Positions 1 to 8,309 are shown, counted from the stretch's first letter. The stretch: DNA of 64,000 nt from an uncultured Tidjanibacter sp. (GCA_944326085.1 CALVCL010000002.1:62001-126000); one strand, 5' to 3'. Translations and numbers: made by a program. The notes: generated by a model not told the origin, from the sequence alone.

Positions 1-217
1 CGCCGAACATTATCGACAGGAACAGTCCATCAATACATATTGAAGCTGTTGCGGCAACTATGCCCAACAGCAGAAACAGCCACCACGATTTTGTGCCGAT
101 GTAATATTCAGCCTTTATCACCAGTGGATGAAATAATCCTATTATGAGAAACGTGAATATTCCAACGGCCAACCCAGAAAGGTTATGTTCGGTAATGAAT
201 TCAACTATCGCATCCAT
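1..217 (-). CDS. DUF4491 family membrane protein (partial, C-terminus cut off by the window)
   Basis: Reading the minus strand from the ATG at 217-215 gives 72 codons with no stop before the window edge, so the C-terminus is missing. The product starts MDAIVEFITEHNLSG and continues with hydrophobic stretches around residues 15-35 and 45-70, separated by a short polar loop containing KAEYYIG and a WW pair. The pattern of an N-terminal GIFTFLIIGLFHP segment followed by KAEYY matches my memory of DUF4491, a family of about 100-residue Bacteroidota inner-membrane proteins of unknown function. The next gene upstream on the same strand ends 79 bases away, so cotranscription is possible but unproven. 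No function can be assigned. Confidence 0.72.
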   Translation of the reverse strand, partial: MDAIVEFITEHNLSGLAVGIFTFLIIGLFHPLVIKAEYYIGTKSWWLFLLLGIVAATASICIDGLFLSIMFG

Positions 218-296
218 CTTGAAACATAATTTACAGCGCGGCAAAAATACTCAAAACACTCTACGCAGCCAATACCGAAATATTGCCAAAAGCGAC

Positions 297-1136
297 TTAT
301 TTCTGCGTGCTGTCTCCGTAAACGGTGTCGAGAAACGACAGTATTGCATCGGCTGATACCTGTGGTTCTTCCATGAAGCCCATGTGACCGGAATTTTCCA
401 GCCAAACAATACGCGCCTGCGGCTGCTCGGTGGCCATTTTTGCGCCGGCTTCGGGCGTTATATACTCGTCATGCCGCCCGAGTATAATCATCTCAGGCAC
501 GCGACTTTCATGCATGACCTGCGACAAGTCGCGACGTTCGCGCATCCCGCGCAGCAATGCCACGATGCCTTCATCCTCGGTCATTGAAATCTGTTCCGAC
601 AGTTCTTCTATTGCCCATGCAAGCGAAGTACGGTTCTGCGGAGCAAATCCAACGTGCGGAAACGAGCGAGCGATAAGTTCCTTTTTACCGCTGAGGATAA
701 GGTTCACTTCACGGAGCCTGTCCTCGCGTTTCTTTTCGGTGTCGGCCTCCGGCGACGAATGGAACAGTACGATGCCTGCCAATGCTTCGGGATACTTTCG
801 CAGCATCTCCAGCGCCACATACCCGCCCATTGAATGGCCCACCACGACGGCACGTTCTATACCGAGCGACTGCATCACGGCATGTACGGTATCGGCCAGG
901 AATTCCATTGTGTGGATTTCTCCCTTTACCTCCGACACTCCGTGTCCGGGAAGGTCAACAGCCACCACCCTTGCCTTGTCCACGAACAGGCCTGTGAACT
1001 CGTCCCAAATATCCAGTGCTTCCAGATATCCGTGCAACAGGATGATAACACGTTCACCTTCGAGCGTATCGCTCACCCTCAATGCACAGCCGTTGGCCAT
1101 CATGAATTTTTCTTCCTTTGCCATATCATACACCAT
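297..1136 (-). CDS. alpha/beta-fold hydrolase
   Basis: 279 residues with the alpha/beta hydrolase plan: an HGY oxyanion-type motif near residue 35, a GHSMGG nucleophile elbow (Ser about 102), an acid residue in GRHDEY near 220 and the catalytic His in SGHMGF near 255. There is no signal peptide, so it should be cytosolic. The substrate cannot be read from sequence; such proteins are typically esterases, lactonases or C-C hydrolases. I keep the ATG at 1136 because a GGAGGG Shine-Dalgarno-like run lies about nine bases upstream; an internal start four codons on (MAKEEK) is the alternative. It follows the small acidic ORF by 59 bases on the same strand. Confidence 0.85.
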   Translation of the reverse strand: MVYDMAKEEKFMMANGCALRVSDTLEGERVIILLHGYLEALDIWDEFTGLFVDKARVVAVDLPGHGVSEVKGEIHTMEFLADTVHAVMQSLGIERAVVVGHSMGGYVALEMLRKYPEALAGIVLFHSSPEADTEKKREDRLREVNLILSGKKELIARSFPHVGFAPQNRTSLAWAIEELSEQISMTEDEGIVALLRGMRERRDLSQVMHESRVPEMIILGRHDEYITPEAGAKMATEQPQARIVWLENSGHMGFMEEPQVSADAILSFLDTVYGDSTQK

Positions 1137-1195
1137 CCGTCAGCGCCCTCCCTTGGGTGCATCGCAGGTACTACAACAAATATTTACAAGATTAT

Positions 1196-1411
1196 TTAAC
1201 GAGATGTTTCCTCTTCCTCGTCGTCGAAATAGTCGAAAACCGACTCTTTTTTGGCTGTTCCGTACAACATATCATCATCTTCATCATCCGAGTCGTAAAT
1301 AGAGTAACGCTCTTTCCCACTCTTTTTTGCAGGAGCCAGCTTAGTTCCCCTGCGCAGCTCATCATCGGAACGGCCGTTGCCGTGACTGCGGAAATCTTTG
1401 GTAGATTTCAT
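1196..1411 (-). CDS. small acidic conserved-type protein, function unknown
   Basis: 71 residues with two halves: a basic, polar N-terminus (KSTKDFRSHGNGRSDDELRRGTK is too long to quote in full, so note MKSTKDFRSH and ELRRGTK) and a very acidic C-terminus with DSDDEDDD near residue 42 and DDEEEE near the end. It has no membrane segment, no signal peptide and no cysteine. The composition looks disordered. I have a weak memory of similar short proteins in other Bacteroidales but no family name. It lies between dapF and the hydrolase, all on the minus strand. The ORF could be a false call, but the skewed composition and codon structure favour a real protein. Confidence 0.6.
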   Translation of the reverse strand: MKSTKDFRSHGNGRSDDELRRGTKLAPAKKSGKERYSIYDSDDEDDDMLYGTAKKESVFDYFDDEEEETSR

Positions 1412-1597
1412 CGTAGTTTAAAAACTGTGTTTAGCTTTTGTATTTACTGTTCCCTCAACCGATTTTCAGCAATGCCAAGCACCTTATCTGTTCTGGCGGC
1501 CGACATTCGGTAACACGTCACCATAATGCTGTGCCGATTTACCTCGGTTAAGCGTTGCAATGTTAGAAATTTTTCCGAATAGTTGTATGTTACCCAG

Positions 1598-2404
1598 TTA
1601 AAAATTTTCGACATCAAACGAGCCTTCGAAAACGCGACGTGCCGGACCGGTCAGTGTCACCTCTTCAAAACGGTTGTCATCGGTTCGAAATGCGACACCA
1701 AGCCTTCCGCCGAGCACCTCTATTGCAAAACACTCCACGCCCTTTGCGACGGCCATTGAAGCGGCCACGGCTGATGCCACGGCACCCGTACCGCATGCAA
1801 GGGTTTCGTGTTCCACCCCCCTCTCGTATGTACGCACACGGAGACTGTCTTTCCCGAGAACCTGCACGAAGTTCACATTCACCCCTCCCGCCGGAACGAA
1901 CTCCGGAAGATTGCGCAGACGTCGCCCTTCCGTTTCGACATCGACTACCGCGACATCCTCCACGAAGCGCACCAGATGCGGCACACCCGTATTCACGAAC
2001 CATCCTCCGGCGGTCTTACGCAATCCCGTCGGCTCCGCCATCCGCAGCGACACCACACCCGACATTCCCGAGCGTGCGAGAATTTCGGCCGAGTGCATTC
2101 CGTCCGCCGCGACGAATATCATTCTGTCGCCCGCCACGCCAGCATGAGCGGCAAATAGCGATATGCACCGTCCACCGTTACCACACATCGACGCTTCTCC
2201 GCCGTCGGAATTGAAGTATCTCATTCTGAAATCGCACGCGGCATTACCCTTTTCCAGCAGCATCAAGCCATCGCCGCCTATTCCGAAACGTCTGTCGCAC
2301 AGCGCCGCAATATGTTCGCGCGAAGGTACGAACCCTCCGTTCCTGTTGTCCACTACAACAAAGTCGTTACCGGCTCCCTCGTATTTGAAAAAATGCATCT
2401 TCAT
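1598..2404 (-). CDS. dapF: diaminopimelate epimerase
   Basis: Converts LL- to meso-diaminopimelate for lysine and peptidoglycan synthesis in the cytosol. Counted from the ATG at 2404 the protein has 268 residues, normal for the family. The two catalytic cysteines are visible: Cys74 in SMCGNGGRC and Cys204 in LACGTGAVAS. The opening MKMHFFKYEGAGNDF is the typical DapF start, so the longer upstream reading (from 2503) is not used. An ATG two codons later at 2398 is equally possible. A TATCTTTG box at 2410-2417 sits so close that transcription should begin at or next to the start codon. Together with MurF-Alr it indicates a meso-DAP wall. Confidence 0.95.
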   Translation of the reverse strand: MKMHFFKYEGAGNDFVVVDNRNGGFVPSREHIAALCDRRFGIGGDGLMLLEKGNAACDFRMRYFNSDGGEASMCGNGGRCISLFAAHAGVAGDRMIFVAADGMHSAEILARSGMSGVVSLRMAEPTGLRKTAGGWFVNTGVPHLVRFVEDVAVVDVETEGRRLRNLPEFVPAGGVNVNFVQVLGKDSLRVRTYERGVEHETLACGTGAVASAVAASMAVAKGVECFAIEVLGGRLGVAFRTDDNRFEEVTLTGPARRVFEGSFDVENF

Positions 2405-2409
2405 ATCTA

Positions 2410-2417
2410 CAAAGATA
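2410..2417 (-). promoter_or_regulatory. Bacteroidota -7 box for dapF
   Basis: TATCTTTG on the minus strand fits TAnnTTTG. The start codon at 2404 begins five bases downstream, which implies a leaderless or nearly leaderless mRNA. Confidence 0.65.
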
Positions 2418-2513
2418 ACGTTATTCCCCGTGCTTCCGCGTGCCGCCTCCAAATATTGCATTCCCCTGACGGTGTATATTGACGCACCGACAGCACTGCG
2501 CAAATAAAATTCG

Positions 2514-2521
2514 TATCTTTG
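2514..2521 (+). promoter_or_regulatory. Bacteroidota -7 box for the nitroreductase-tamL unit
   Basis: TATCTTTG on the plus strand, 28 bases before the ATG at 2550 and divergent from the dapF promoter about 100 bases away. Confidence 0.7.
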
Positions 2522-2549
2522 TGGGATAACAATATATCGCTTTAGAGTT

Positions 2550-3296
2550 ATGATAAAAGAGATAGCAAACCACCGTTCCGTCCGCCGCTACAAGCCCGAC
2601 GCCATTCCGCAGTCGGTAATGGATGAAATCATCCGCGCGGCCTCGCGTGCCTCTACGGTAGGCAACATGCAGCTTTACAGCATTGTAGTCAGCACCTCGC
2701 GCGAGGTACTCGACAGTCTTGCACCACTTCATTTCAACCAGCCGGCTGCAGCGACGGCACCAGCCATACTCACTTTCTGTGCCGATACCCACCGTTTCAG
2801 CCGCTGGTGCGAGCTTCGCGGTGCGGAGCCGGGCTACGACAATTTCTGCTGGTTCATGAACGGAGTTACCGACGCACTTCTCGCCTCCCAGAATGCCGTT
2901 CTCGAGGCTGAAGCCCACGGACTCGGCATCTGCTACCTCGGCACCACCCTCTACAATGCGGGCGAGATTGCCGAAATTCTCAACCTGCCTGTCGGAGTTA
3001 TGCCGGTCATGGCCGTTTCGGTAGGCTATCCGGAAGCCATGCCGACACTCACCGACCGTCTGCCACTCGACGCCATCGTGCACTACGACACCTACCACGA
3101 CTATTCCGACGCCGACATCGACCGTTTGTGGAGCGAGCGCGAAGCAAGCGAGGAGACCCTGCGCCTGCTTGAGGAGAACCAGCTTCCGAACCTTGCGCGG
3201 ATCTTCACCGAACGCCGCTACGTCAAGAATGACAACATACACTTCTCACGCAAATATTTCGAGGAAATGAAGAAGCAGGGCTTCTTCAACCAGTAA
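2550..3296 (+). CDS. nitroreductase family protein (NfsA-like flavoprotein)
   Basis: 248 residues. The opening MIKEIANHRSVRRYKPDAIP is the FMN-binding N-terminal motif of the nitroreductase superfamily, and HGLGICYLGTT near residue 130 is the second flavin-contact region. The C-terminal part past residue 180 (the DTYHDYSDADIDRLW region through the KQGFFNQ end) resembles the NADPH-dependent NfsA/FRP branch. These enzymes reduce quinones or nitro compounds with FMN; the natural substrate is not readable. The gene starts behind a clear TATCTTTG box and is followed by tamL after 26 bases, so the two are probably cotranscribed. Confidence 0.88.
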   Translation: MIKEIANHRSVRRYKPDAIPQSVMDEIIRAASRASTVGNMQLYSIVVSTSREVLDSLAPLHFNQPAAATAPAILTFCADTHRFSRWCELRGAEPGYDNFCWFMNGVTDALLASQNAVLEAEAHGLGICYLGTTLYNAGEIAEILNLPVGVMPVMAVSVGYPEAMPTLTDRLPLDAIVHYDTYHDYSDADIDRLWSEREASEETLRLLEENQLPNLARIFTERRYVKNDNIHFSRKYFEEMKKQGFFNQ

Positions 3297-3322
3297 GTCC
3301 GAACTGCAAACATATTCCGAGC

Positions 3323-5713
3323 ATGGGAAGGAGGCTTCTCAGATACATCATAGCGTTGACGGGCGGGGTACTCATGTGCTCCTGCTCCGTCACACGTCAT
3401 CTTACTCCAGACTCCTACATGCTTACAGGAAACCGGATAGAGACTGACAAAAGCATTCCGAGAAACGAGCGCATCACAGCCGGAGAACTCAACCGCTACG
3501 TACGCCAGAATGCCACAAAAAAACTTCTTGGCCTTAACATTCCGGCGTGGATATACAATATGGCCGATCCGGAGAAGGACAACGGCTGGAACAACATGCT
3601 CCGCAAACTTGGCAGCGAGCCTGTCATTCTCGACACATCGCTGACAGCGGCCTCCAACGCCAACCTCAAGATGTACATGGACTCGCGCGGTTACTACGAA
3701 TCGAACAGCGCCTACGAAATAACCTACCGCCGCAACCGCAAGGCATCGGTAAAATACATTGTCCGACAAGGCAAGCCCTATCGTATCAATACTTTTACAT
3801 ACGAATACCAAGACGAATTTCTGGAACATGTCCTGCAACAGGACTCCAGCACCCTAATACACGTCGGTGACATTTTTGACATCAACATACTCGATGAGGA
3901 GCGTCAGAGAGTAACAACTTTTCTCCGCGATAGAGGATACTACAACTTTTCGGTCAACAACATCTACTACAGAGCCGACACACTTGCCAGCGAACGCCTT
4001 GTCAACCTGACCATGATACTCCGCCAACATCTTGCCGGCTACACAGGCGATGGCGAACCCATTTACGAAGACAATGCCGTTTACCGTATGGGTAACATAT
4101 ATGTCTTCCCGAACTACAACGCCACACAGGCGGCCACCAACCCAGATTATCTTCGCTCACTCGACACGATCCACTACAATGGTCTAAATATTCTGAGCCA
4201 CGGCCGGCCCAAAATCAAGCCGCAGGCACTGCGCCGCGCCATCCCCCTCTATCCAGACTACTTTTACAGTGCCCTCGATCAACAGCGAACTTCGGCGAAC
4301 CTCCAGCGATTGGACTATTTCAAGAATGCCAGTGTCAACTATTATGAGCCACGCAACGACAGCGGACGTTATATAACCTACATAGACAGTGACGGGACAC
4401 CGTTCCGCACCCTCGAACGACAGCTCGACTGCAACATATTCTGTACCCCAGCCATGCGTCAGGGCTATACGCTCAATTTCGAAGCCACCGCATCATCGGC
4501 TTTCTACGCCCTCCGTCCAACAATCAGCTATCTCAACCGCAACCTGTTCCGCGGAGCAGAGCTGCTCAACATAAGCCTCTCTGGCGGTTACGAATTCAAT
4601 ACAGATGAAGCGACCAACAAGCACTCATACGAAATAGGACTTTCGGCATCAGTACTGTTTCCGCGCTTCTTCGCGCCATTCCCGATAGACCGTTCCGGCA
4701 AATCTTCGCACCCCTCGACCCGCATCGAGGCCTATACCAACCTGCAGCGCAAATCCAAATATCACCGTACAGTGACCGGTGCCAACCTGAGCTACTCGTG
4801 GGGTAACGGCCGCAACATGACATATACTGTACGCCCGCTCGAAATCAACATCGTTGACGTGAGCTTCATTGATAATGCATTCCTACAATCCATACAGAAC
4901 GTATATTTGCGCGAAAGTTACAAATCGCAGTATATAGCCGCCATATCCGGTTCGGCCGTCTACTTTAATCCAGACACTGACCGCGGCAACTCCATCACGG
5001 TGCGCGTCAATCTGGAAACGTCTGGCAATCTTACCGACCTGCTTGCCCACTGGATATCGTCGCCCGTCACAGAGGCCGTCAGCGATGACATCACACCATC
5101 AACAACACCGCGTACGGAGACTTTCTACAAGCTGTTCGGTATACGCTACTCACAGTATTTCCGTATCGATGCCAGCGTCGCAAATACCATACCATTAGGC
5201 TATAACATGGCTATAGCCTATCGTTTTGCAGCTGGCATAGGAATACCATACGGCAACTCATCTACCCTGCCTATGGACCGCATGCTCTACGTAGGCGGCA
5301 GCAACAGCATGCGAGGCTGGCCTGTCAGGGCTCTCGGCCCTGGCGATGCCAGCGAAGGACGCAATTCAGGTTTCAAGAGCCAACTCGGCAACATGCGCCT
5401 CGAAGCCAATCTCGAATACCGTTTCCCAATATGGAAAGCGCTGAATGGCGCCATATTCTTCGACGTGGGCAACATATGGCTTGCCGGTATTCCGGGAGCA
5501 GCTGAGGATGAAGTGTTCCGTTTCGACAAATTCTACAAAGAACTCGGCTTCAATACAGGCCTTGGTCTGCGCTACGACCTCGGCCTCATCATCATACGTT
5601 TCGACTGGGGCATCCGACTCCACGACCCAAGCCTTCCTGCAGGTCAACGATGGTTGAAAGCATTCAAGTGGGGTAATACGGCATTAAATTTCGGCATCGG
5701 TTACCCGTTCTGA
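3323..5713 (+). CDS. tamL: translocation and assembly module lipoprotein TamL (Omp85/BamA-like)
   Basis: 796 residues. The N-terminus has a signal peptide ending in cysteines (GVLMCSC, about residues 12-18), consistent with a lipoprotein. Residues about 30-330 are POTRA-like, and residues about 380-796 form an Omp85-type beta barrel with an MLYVGGSNSMRGW block typical of BamA/TamA surface-antigen domains and a terminal aromatic residue (GIGYPF). In Bacteroidota the TamA role is played by this lipidated Omp85 protein, which works with TamB in outer-membrane assembly or lipid transport. No tamB is adjacent here. The start at 3323 is chosen because it gives the complete signal peptide. Confidence 0.88.
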   Translation: MGRRLLRYIIALTGGVLMCSCSVTRHLTPDSYMLTGNRIETDKSIPRNERITAGELNRYVRQNATKKLLGLNIPAWIYNMADPEKDNGWNNMLRKLGSEPVILDTSLTAASNANLKMYMDSRGYYESNSAYEITYRRNRKASVKYIVRQGKPYRINTFTYEYQDEFLEHVLQQDSSTLIHVGDIFDINILDEERQRVTTFLRDRGYYNFSVNNIYYRADTLASERLVNLTMILRQHLAGYTGDGEPIYEDNAVYRMGNIYVFPNYNATQAATNPDYLRSLDTIHYNGLNILSHGRPKIKPQALRRAIPLYPDYFYSALDQQRTSANLQRLDYFKNASVNYYEPRNDSGRYITYIDSDGTPFRTLERQLDCNIFCTPAMRQGYTLNFEATASSAFYALRPTISYLNRNLFRGAELLNISLSGGYEFNTDEATNKHSYEIGLSASVLFPRFFAPFPIDRSGKSSHPSTRIEAYTNLQRKSKYHRTVTGANLSYSWGNGRNMTYTVRPLEINIVDVSFIDNAFLQSIQNVYLRESYKSQYIAAISGSAVYFNPDTDRGNSITVRVNLETSGNLTDLLAHWISSPVTEAVSDDITPSTTPRTETFYKLFGIRYSQYFRIDASVANTIPLGYNMAIAYRFAAGIGIPYGNSSTLPMDRMLYVGGSNSMRGWPVRALGPGDASEGRNSGFKSQLGNMRLEANLEYRFPIWKALNGAIFFDVGNIWLAGIPGAAEDEVFRFDKFYKELGFNTGLGLRYDLGLIIIRFDWGIRLHDPSLPAGQRWLKAFKWGNTALNFGIGYPF

Positions 5714-5780
5714 CTCTAGACTCCGGATACAAATGCAAAATATTATGTGCGTGCGGCATATCTTTTTCGGAATTTTGTCA

Positions 5781-5788
5781 TAACTTTG
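5781..5788 (+). promoter_or_regulatory. Bacteroidota -7 box for the metK leader
   Basis: TAACTTTG fits TAnnTTTG. Transcription would begin about 5793, just inside or at the edge of the 5789-5818 hairpin and upstream of the riboswitch. Confidence 0.6.
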
Positions 5789-5818
5789 CTCCGTGAATAG
5801 GACAATCCTGTCACGGAG
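5789..5818 (+). other. leader hairpin preceding the SAM-II aptamer
   Basis: CTCCGTGA at 5789-5796 pairs perfectly with TCACGGAG at 5811-5818, and AGGA/TCCT can extend pairing inside the loop. Its last G (5818) is also the first base of the riboswitch P1 stem, so hairpin and aptamer compete for that base or stack on each other. If transcription starts at about 5793 only part of the 5-prime arm is in the RNA, so its role is unclear. Confidence 0.5.
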
Positions 5819-5870
5819 TGGAAAGATTTGGCCGCTTGCAAACCACGTAAAAAAATAGCTAAAGAAGCAA
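5818..5870 (+). promoter_or_regulatory. SAM-II riboswitch upstream of metK
   Basis: The segment carries the SAM-II core in order: P1 strand GTGG (5818-5821), GATTTGGCCG, CTTGCAA, the P1 partner CCAC (5843-5846), CGTAAAAAAA and AGCTAAAGAAGC. GCTT at 5834-5837 can pair with AAGC at 5865-5868 to make the H-type pseudoknot of this class. This arrangement follows the known SAM-II consensus (GAUUU, UUGCA, CACGU, GCUAAA). SAM-II binds S-adenosylmethionine and represses methionine or SAM genes, and the downstream gene is SAM synthetase, which fits feedback control. The aptamer lies about 130 bases before the start codon, further than the usual overlap with the ribosome site. Confidence 0.88.
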
Positions 5871-5885
5871 TCAGTATTTCTTTAG
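5859..5885 (+). promoter_or_regulatory. alternative hairpin overlapping the riboswitch 3-prime half
   Basis: CTAAAGAA (5859-5866) is perfectly complementary to TTCTTTAG (5878-5885), with an 11-base loop. The 5-prime arm contains the GCUAAA core and most of the pseudoknot strand of the SAM-II aptamer, so the hairpin and the ligand-bound fold cannot form together. This is direct evidence for a possible switching element; its activity is inferred. Confidence 0.6.
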
Positions 5886-5926
5886 AGGCCCGTCAGGCCC
5901 GTCAATTGTACAACAGCCAATAATTT

Positions 5927-6001
5927 CCATTTTAAAATCATTTGTTTAACGCGGCATCGAGGCACGTGCTTCCCCATGCCGGAAAAAGATTTTTAAAATG
6001 G
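5927..6001 (+). promoter_or_regulatory. stem that can bury the metK start codon
   Basis: CCATTTTAAAATC (5927-5939) can pair with 5988-6001, the stretch that includes the ATG at 5998-6000: eleven continuous pairs, one bulged T at 5990, then two more. The loop holds a second hairpin, CGGCAT (5952-5957) with ATGCCG (5976-5981). Both arms are AT-rich and partly palindromic, so the pairing could be partly fortuitous. Confidence 0.45.
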
Positions 6002-7290
6002 CATATTTCTTTACGTCGGAAGCCGTTTCCGAAGGACATCCCGACAAAATTTCGGACCAGATTTCCGATGCGATACTTGATGAGTTTCTCCGCAGAGACC
6101 GCGAATCGAAAGTTGCGGTTGAGACTCTTTGCACCACAGGTCTTGTGGTATTGGCCGGCGAGGTAAGTTCCGAAGCCTATGTAGACGTTCAAAGCACCGT
6201 ACGCCGCGTCATTAACCGTATAGGCTATACGAAAGGCGAATACATGTTCGACGGTAATTCGTGCGGCGTGCTTTCTGCCATCCACGAGCAGAGTCCAGAC
6301 ATCAACCGCGGCGTTGTACGCGAAAAGGAGGAAGACCAAGGCGCCGGCGACCAGGGCATCATGTTCGGCTACGCCTGCAACGAGACACGAGAATACATGC
6401 CTGCTACCCTTATCCTTGCACAGGTCATCATGAAGGAACTTGCCGTCATAAGGCGTGAGAACGAAAGCATGCCATACCTGAGACCCGATGCCAAGTCACA
6501 GGTTACCATAGAATATGATGACACCGGCTGTCCTGTAAGGGTACATACCATCGTAGTATCAACCCAGCACGACGAATTCATCCGTCCGGGCGGCAACATT
6601 ACTCCCGCGGAAGCCGAGAAGCGTATGTGTAAGCGTATCGAGGACGATGTCCGCACCATACTCATTCCGCGTGTCAAGGCACGCCTTCAGAAGGCAAACG
6701 ACAAGCTTGCCGACCTCATAGGTGACGACTACATACTGTATGTCAACCCCACAGGCAAATTCGTCATCGGCGGTCCCCACGGCGATACCGGCATGACAGG
6801 ACGTAAAATTATCACCGACTCTTACGGCGGCCGCGGGGCACACGGCGGCGGTGCATTCTCCGGCAAGGACCCGTCGAAGGTTGACCGTTCGGCTTCGTAT
6901 GCAGCCCGTCACATCGCCAAGAACCTCGTTGCTGCAGGCGTTGCCGACGAGATACTCGTACAGGTTTCGTACGCAATCGGTGTAGCCAACCCACTCAGCA
7001 TCTATGTCGACACCTACGGCACGGCCCGCGTTCCACACAGCGATGCGGAGATAGCAGGCATAATCAGCGAATTGTTTGACCTTCGTCCTGCCGCCATCGT
7101 GTCGCGCTTCAACCTCAAGAACCCGATATTCGAGGCCACAGCCGCTTACGGTCACTTCGGCAACCGTCCGTATACAAAAGAGGTTACAGTATTCGAAAAC
7201 GGCAAGGAGACAACCCGCGAACTCGAGTTCTTCCCATGGGAGAAACTCGACGAGGTGGACAATGTACGCCGTGCATTCAATATAAGGTAA
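5998..7290 (+). CDS. metK: S-adenosylmethionine synthetase
   Basis: Makes SAM from methionine and ATP in the cytosol. 430 residues, the longer size seen in Bacteroidota. Diagnostic motifs are present: [14 protein letters not shown] near residue 14 (ATP and methionine site), [12 protein letters not shown] near 117, and the glycine-rich [16 protein letters not shown] loop near 280 followed by KVDRSASY. The start at 5998 gives the expected [15 protein letters not shown] opening. It is the only gene between its own promoter (5781-5788) and a strong terminator (7312-7344). A SAM-II aptamer and two possible regulatory stems occupy the leader, so expression is probably feedback-controlled by SAM. 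Confidence 0.97.
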   Translation: MAYFFTSEAVSEGHPDKISDQISDAILDEFLRRDRESKVAVETLCTTGLVVLAGEVSSEAYVDVQSTVRRVINRIGYTKGEYMFDGNSCGVLSAIHEQSPDINRGVVREKEEDQGAGDQGIMFGYACNETREYMPATLILAQVIMKELAVIRRENESMPYLRPDAKSQVTIEYDDTGCPVRVHTIVVSTQHDEFIRPGGNITPAEAEKRMCKRIEDDVRTILIPRVKARLQKANDKLADLIGDDYILYVNPTGKFVIGGPHGDTGMTGRKIITDSYGGRGAHGGGAFSGKDPSKVDRSASYAARHIAKNLVAAGVADEILVQVSYAIGVANPLSIYVDTYGTARVPHSDAEIAGIISELFDLRPAAIVSRFNLKNPIFEATAAYGHFGNRPYTKEVTVFENGKETTRELEFFPWEKLDEVDNVRRAFNIR

Positions 7291-7311
7291 TACAACTGTT
7301 ACAAGCGCATC

Positions 7312-7344
7312 AAAAAAGGCAGCCTCTAACGAGGCTGCCTTTTT
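7312..7344 (+). terminator. intrinsic terminator after metK
   Basis: A-run, then GGCAGCCTC, loop TAAC, GAGGCTGCC and a T-tract; nine GC-rich pairs extended by A-T pairs. Confidence 0.9.
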
Positions 7345-7443
7345 ATTAGGCCAGTAACATCGTTTTCCGGCCTGTGTATCCGACATAGACCATCCGGCAA
7401 CGCCAAAAAGCGCCGGATGCTTTGTATCTTAACCAAATATGAT

Positions 7444-7451
7444 TATCTTTG
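7444..7451 (+). promoter_or_regulatory. Bacteroidota -7 box for rpmI-rplT
   Basis: TATCTTTG on the plus strand, implying a leader of about 100 bases before rpmI. Confidence 0.7.
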
Positions 7452-7473
7452 CAAGCTGTTTGACAAATTTGTA

Positions 7474-7533
7474 CCGTCCGTACAGCGTCATATGGTGTGT
7501 TGCAAGGCACATAAACAGATGTAAAGCGGACGG
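7474..7533 (+). promoter_or_regulatory. possible ribosomal-protein leader structure before rpmI
   Basis: CCGTCCG (7474-7480) is complementary to CGGACGG (7527-7533), closing a 46-base loop just ahead of the rpmI start. In other bacteria L20 represses the rpmI-rplT message by binding a leader structure; that this stem is such a site is inference. Confidence 0.4.
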
Positions 7534-7557
7534 CGTAACATTTTAAAGTTTACCGAA

Positions 7558-7752
7558 ATGCCAAAAATGAAGACTAATTCCGCTGCCAAGAAGCGCTTCG
7601 ACTTCACCGGCACCGGAAAAATCAAGAGGAAACACGCTTATCACAGCCACATCCTCACAAAGAAAACCACAAAGCAGAAACGCAATCTGGATTATTCAGC
7701 TATCGTTTCGTCCGCCGATGAGGCAAAAGTAAAGAGCCTCCTCGTAAAATAG
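7558..7752 (+). CDS. rpmI: 50S ribosomal protein L35
   Basis: 64 residues, very basic, opening [14 protein letters not shown] and continuing with [13 protein letters not shown] and the [10 protein letters not shown] block of bL35. It is a component of the large ribosomal subunit. The usual third partner, infC (IF3), is not upstream; metK and its terminator are. rplT follows after a 156-base spacer that is unusually long for this pair. The promoter is at 7444-7451, and a long-range stem in the leader may allow autoregulation. Confidence 0.97.
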   Translation: MPKMKTNSAAKKRFDFTGTGKIKRKHAYHSHILTKKTTKQKRNLDYSAIVSSADEAKVKSLLVK

Positions 7753-7908
7753 TCTTTCCCGACTGTTTGCAGAGGAAGCAAGGTGCAGGGCGGACATAAG
7801 AGCTGTCATCAGCCCCGTCAGCGCCGAACATTGTAAAACCAAGAATCGGACAGCCCCAAAGAGTACGAGAGAAACGTATCGCTGACCGTTCGTAAAACTT
7901 TAACATTT

Positions 7909-8253
7909 ATGCCAAGGTCTGTAAATGCTGTAGCATCGCGAGCCAGAAGGAAAAAAGTTTTAAAACTTGCCAAAGGTAACTTTGGTTCAAGGGGAAACGT
8001 CTGGACAGTCGCCAAAAACACTGTCGAGAAAGGTTTGACCTACGCCTATGTAGGCCGTAAAGACAAAAAGAGGAAATTCCGCAGCCTGTGGATTCAGCGT
8101 ATCAACGCTGCTGCCCGCAACAACGGAATGACCTATTCCGAACTCATGGGTAAGCTCAAGGCAAAGGATATCCGCCTCGACCGTAAGGTTTTGGCTGACC
8201 TCGCCATGAACCACCCCCAGGCATTCGAGCAAGTTGTCAACGCAGTAAAATAA
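7909..8253 (+). CDS. rplT: 50S ribosomal protein L20
   Basis: 114 residues with the bL20 signature: opening [16 protein letters not shown], then [12 protein letters not shown], a [20 protein letters not shown] block near residue 45 and a helical C-terminal domain. L20 binds 23S rRNA early in large-subunit assembly and is a known translational repressor in other bacteria. The 156-base gap behind rpmI contains no ORF; it ends in a TAA/TTTAAC stretch resembling the sequence just before rpmI. A strong terminator follows at 8278-8309. Confidence 0.97.
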   Translation: MPRSVNAVASRARRKKVLKLAKGNFGSRGNVWTVAKNTVEKGLTYAYVGRKDKKRKFRSLWIQRINAAARNNGMTYSELMGKLKAKDIRLDRKVLADLAMNHPQAFEQVVNAVK

Positions 8254-8277
8254 CGGAAGCCTTACGGTAACCGTTCA

Positions 8278-8309
8278 GCGCCCTGCCCCATCGGCAGGGC
8301 GCTTTTTTT
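8278..8309 (+). terminator. intrinsic terminator after rplT
   Basis: GCGCCCTGCC, loop CCATC, GGCAGGGCGC, then seven T residues. Confidence 0.93.

Noticed and set aside
5887..5904. Tandem GGCCCGTCA repeat in the metK leader
   Set aside because: Only two copies with no further structure; noted but not enough for a regulatory claim.
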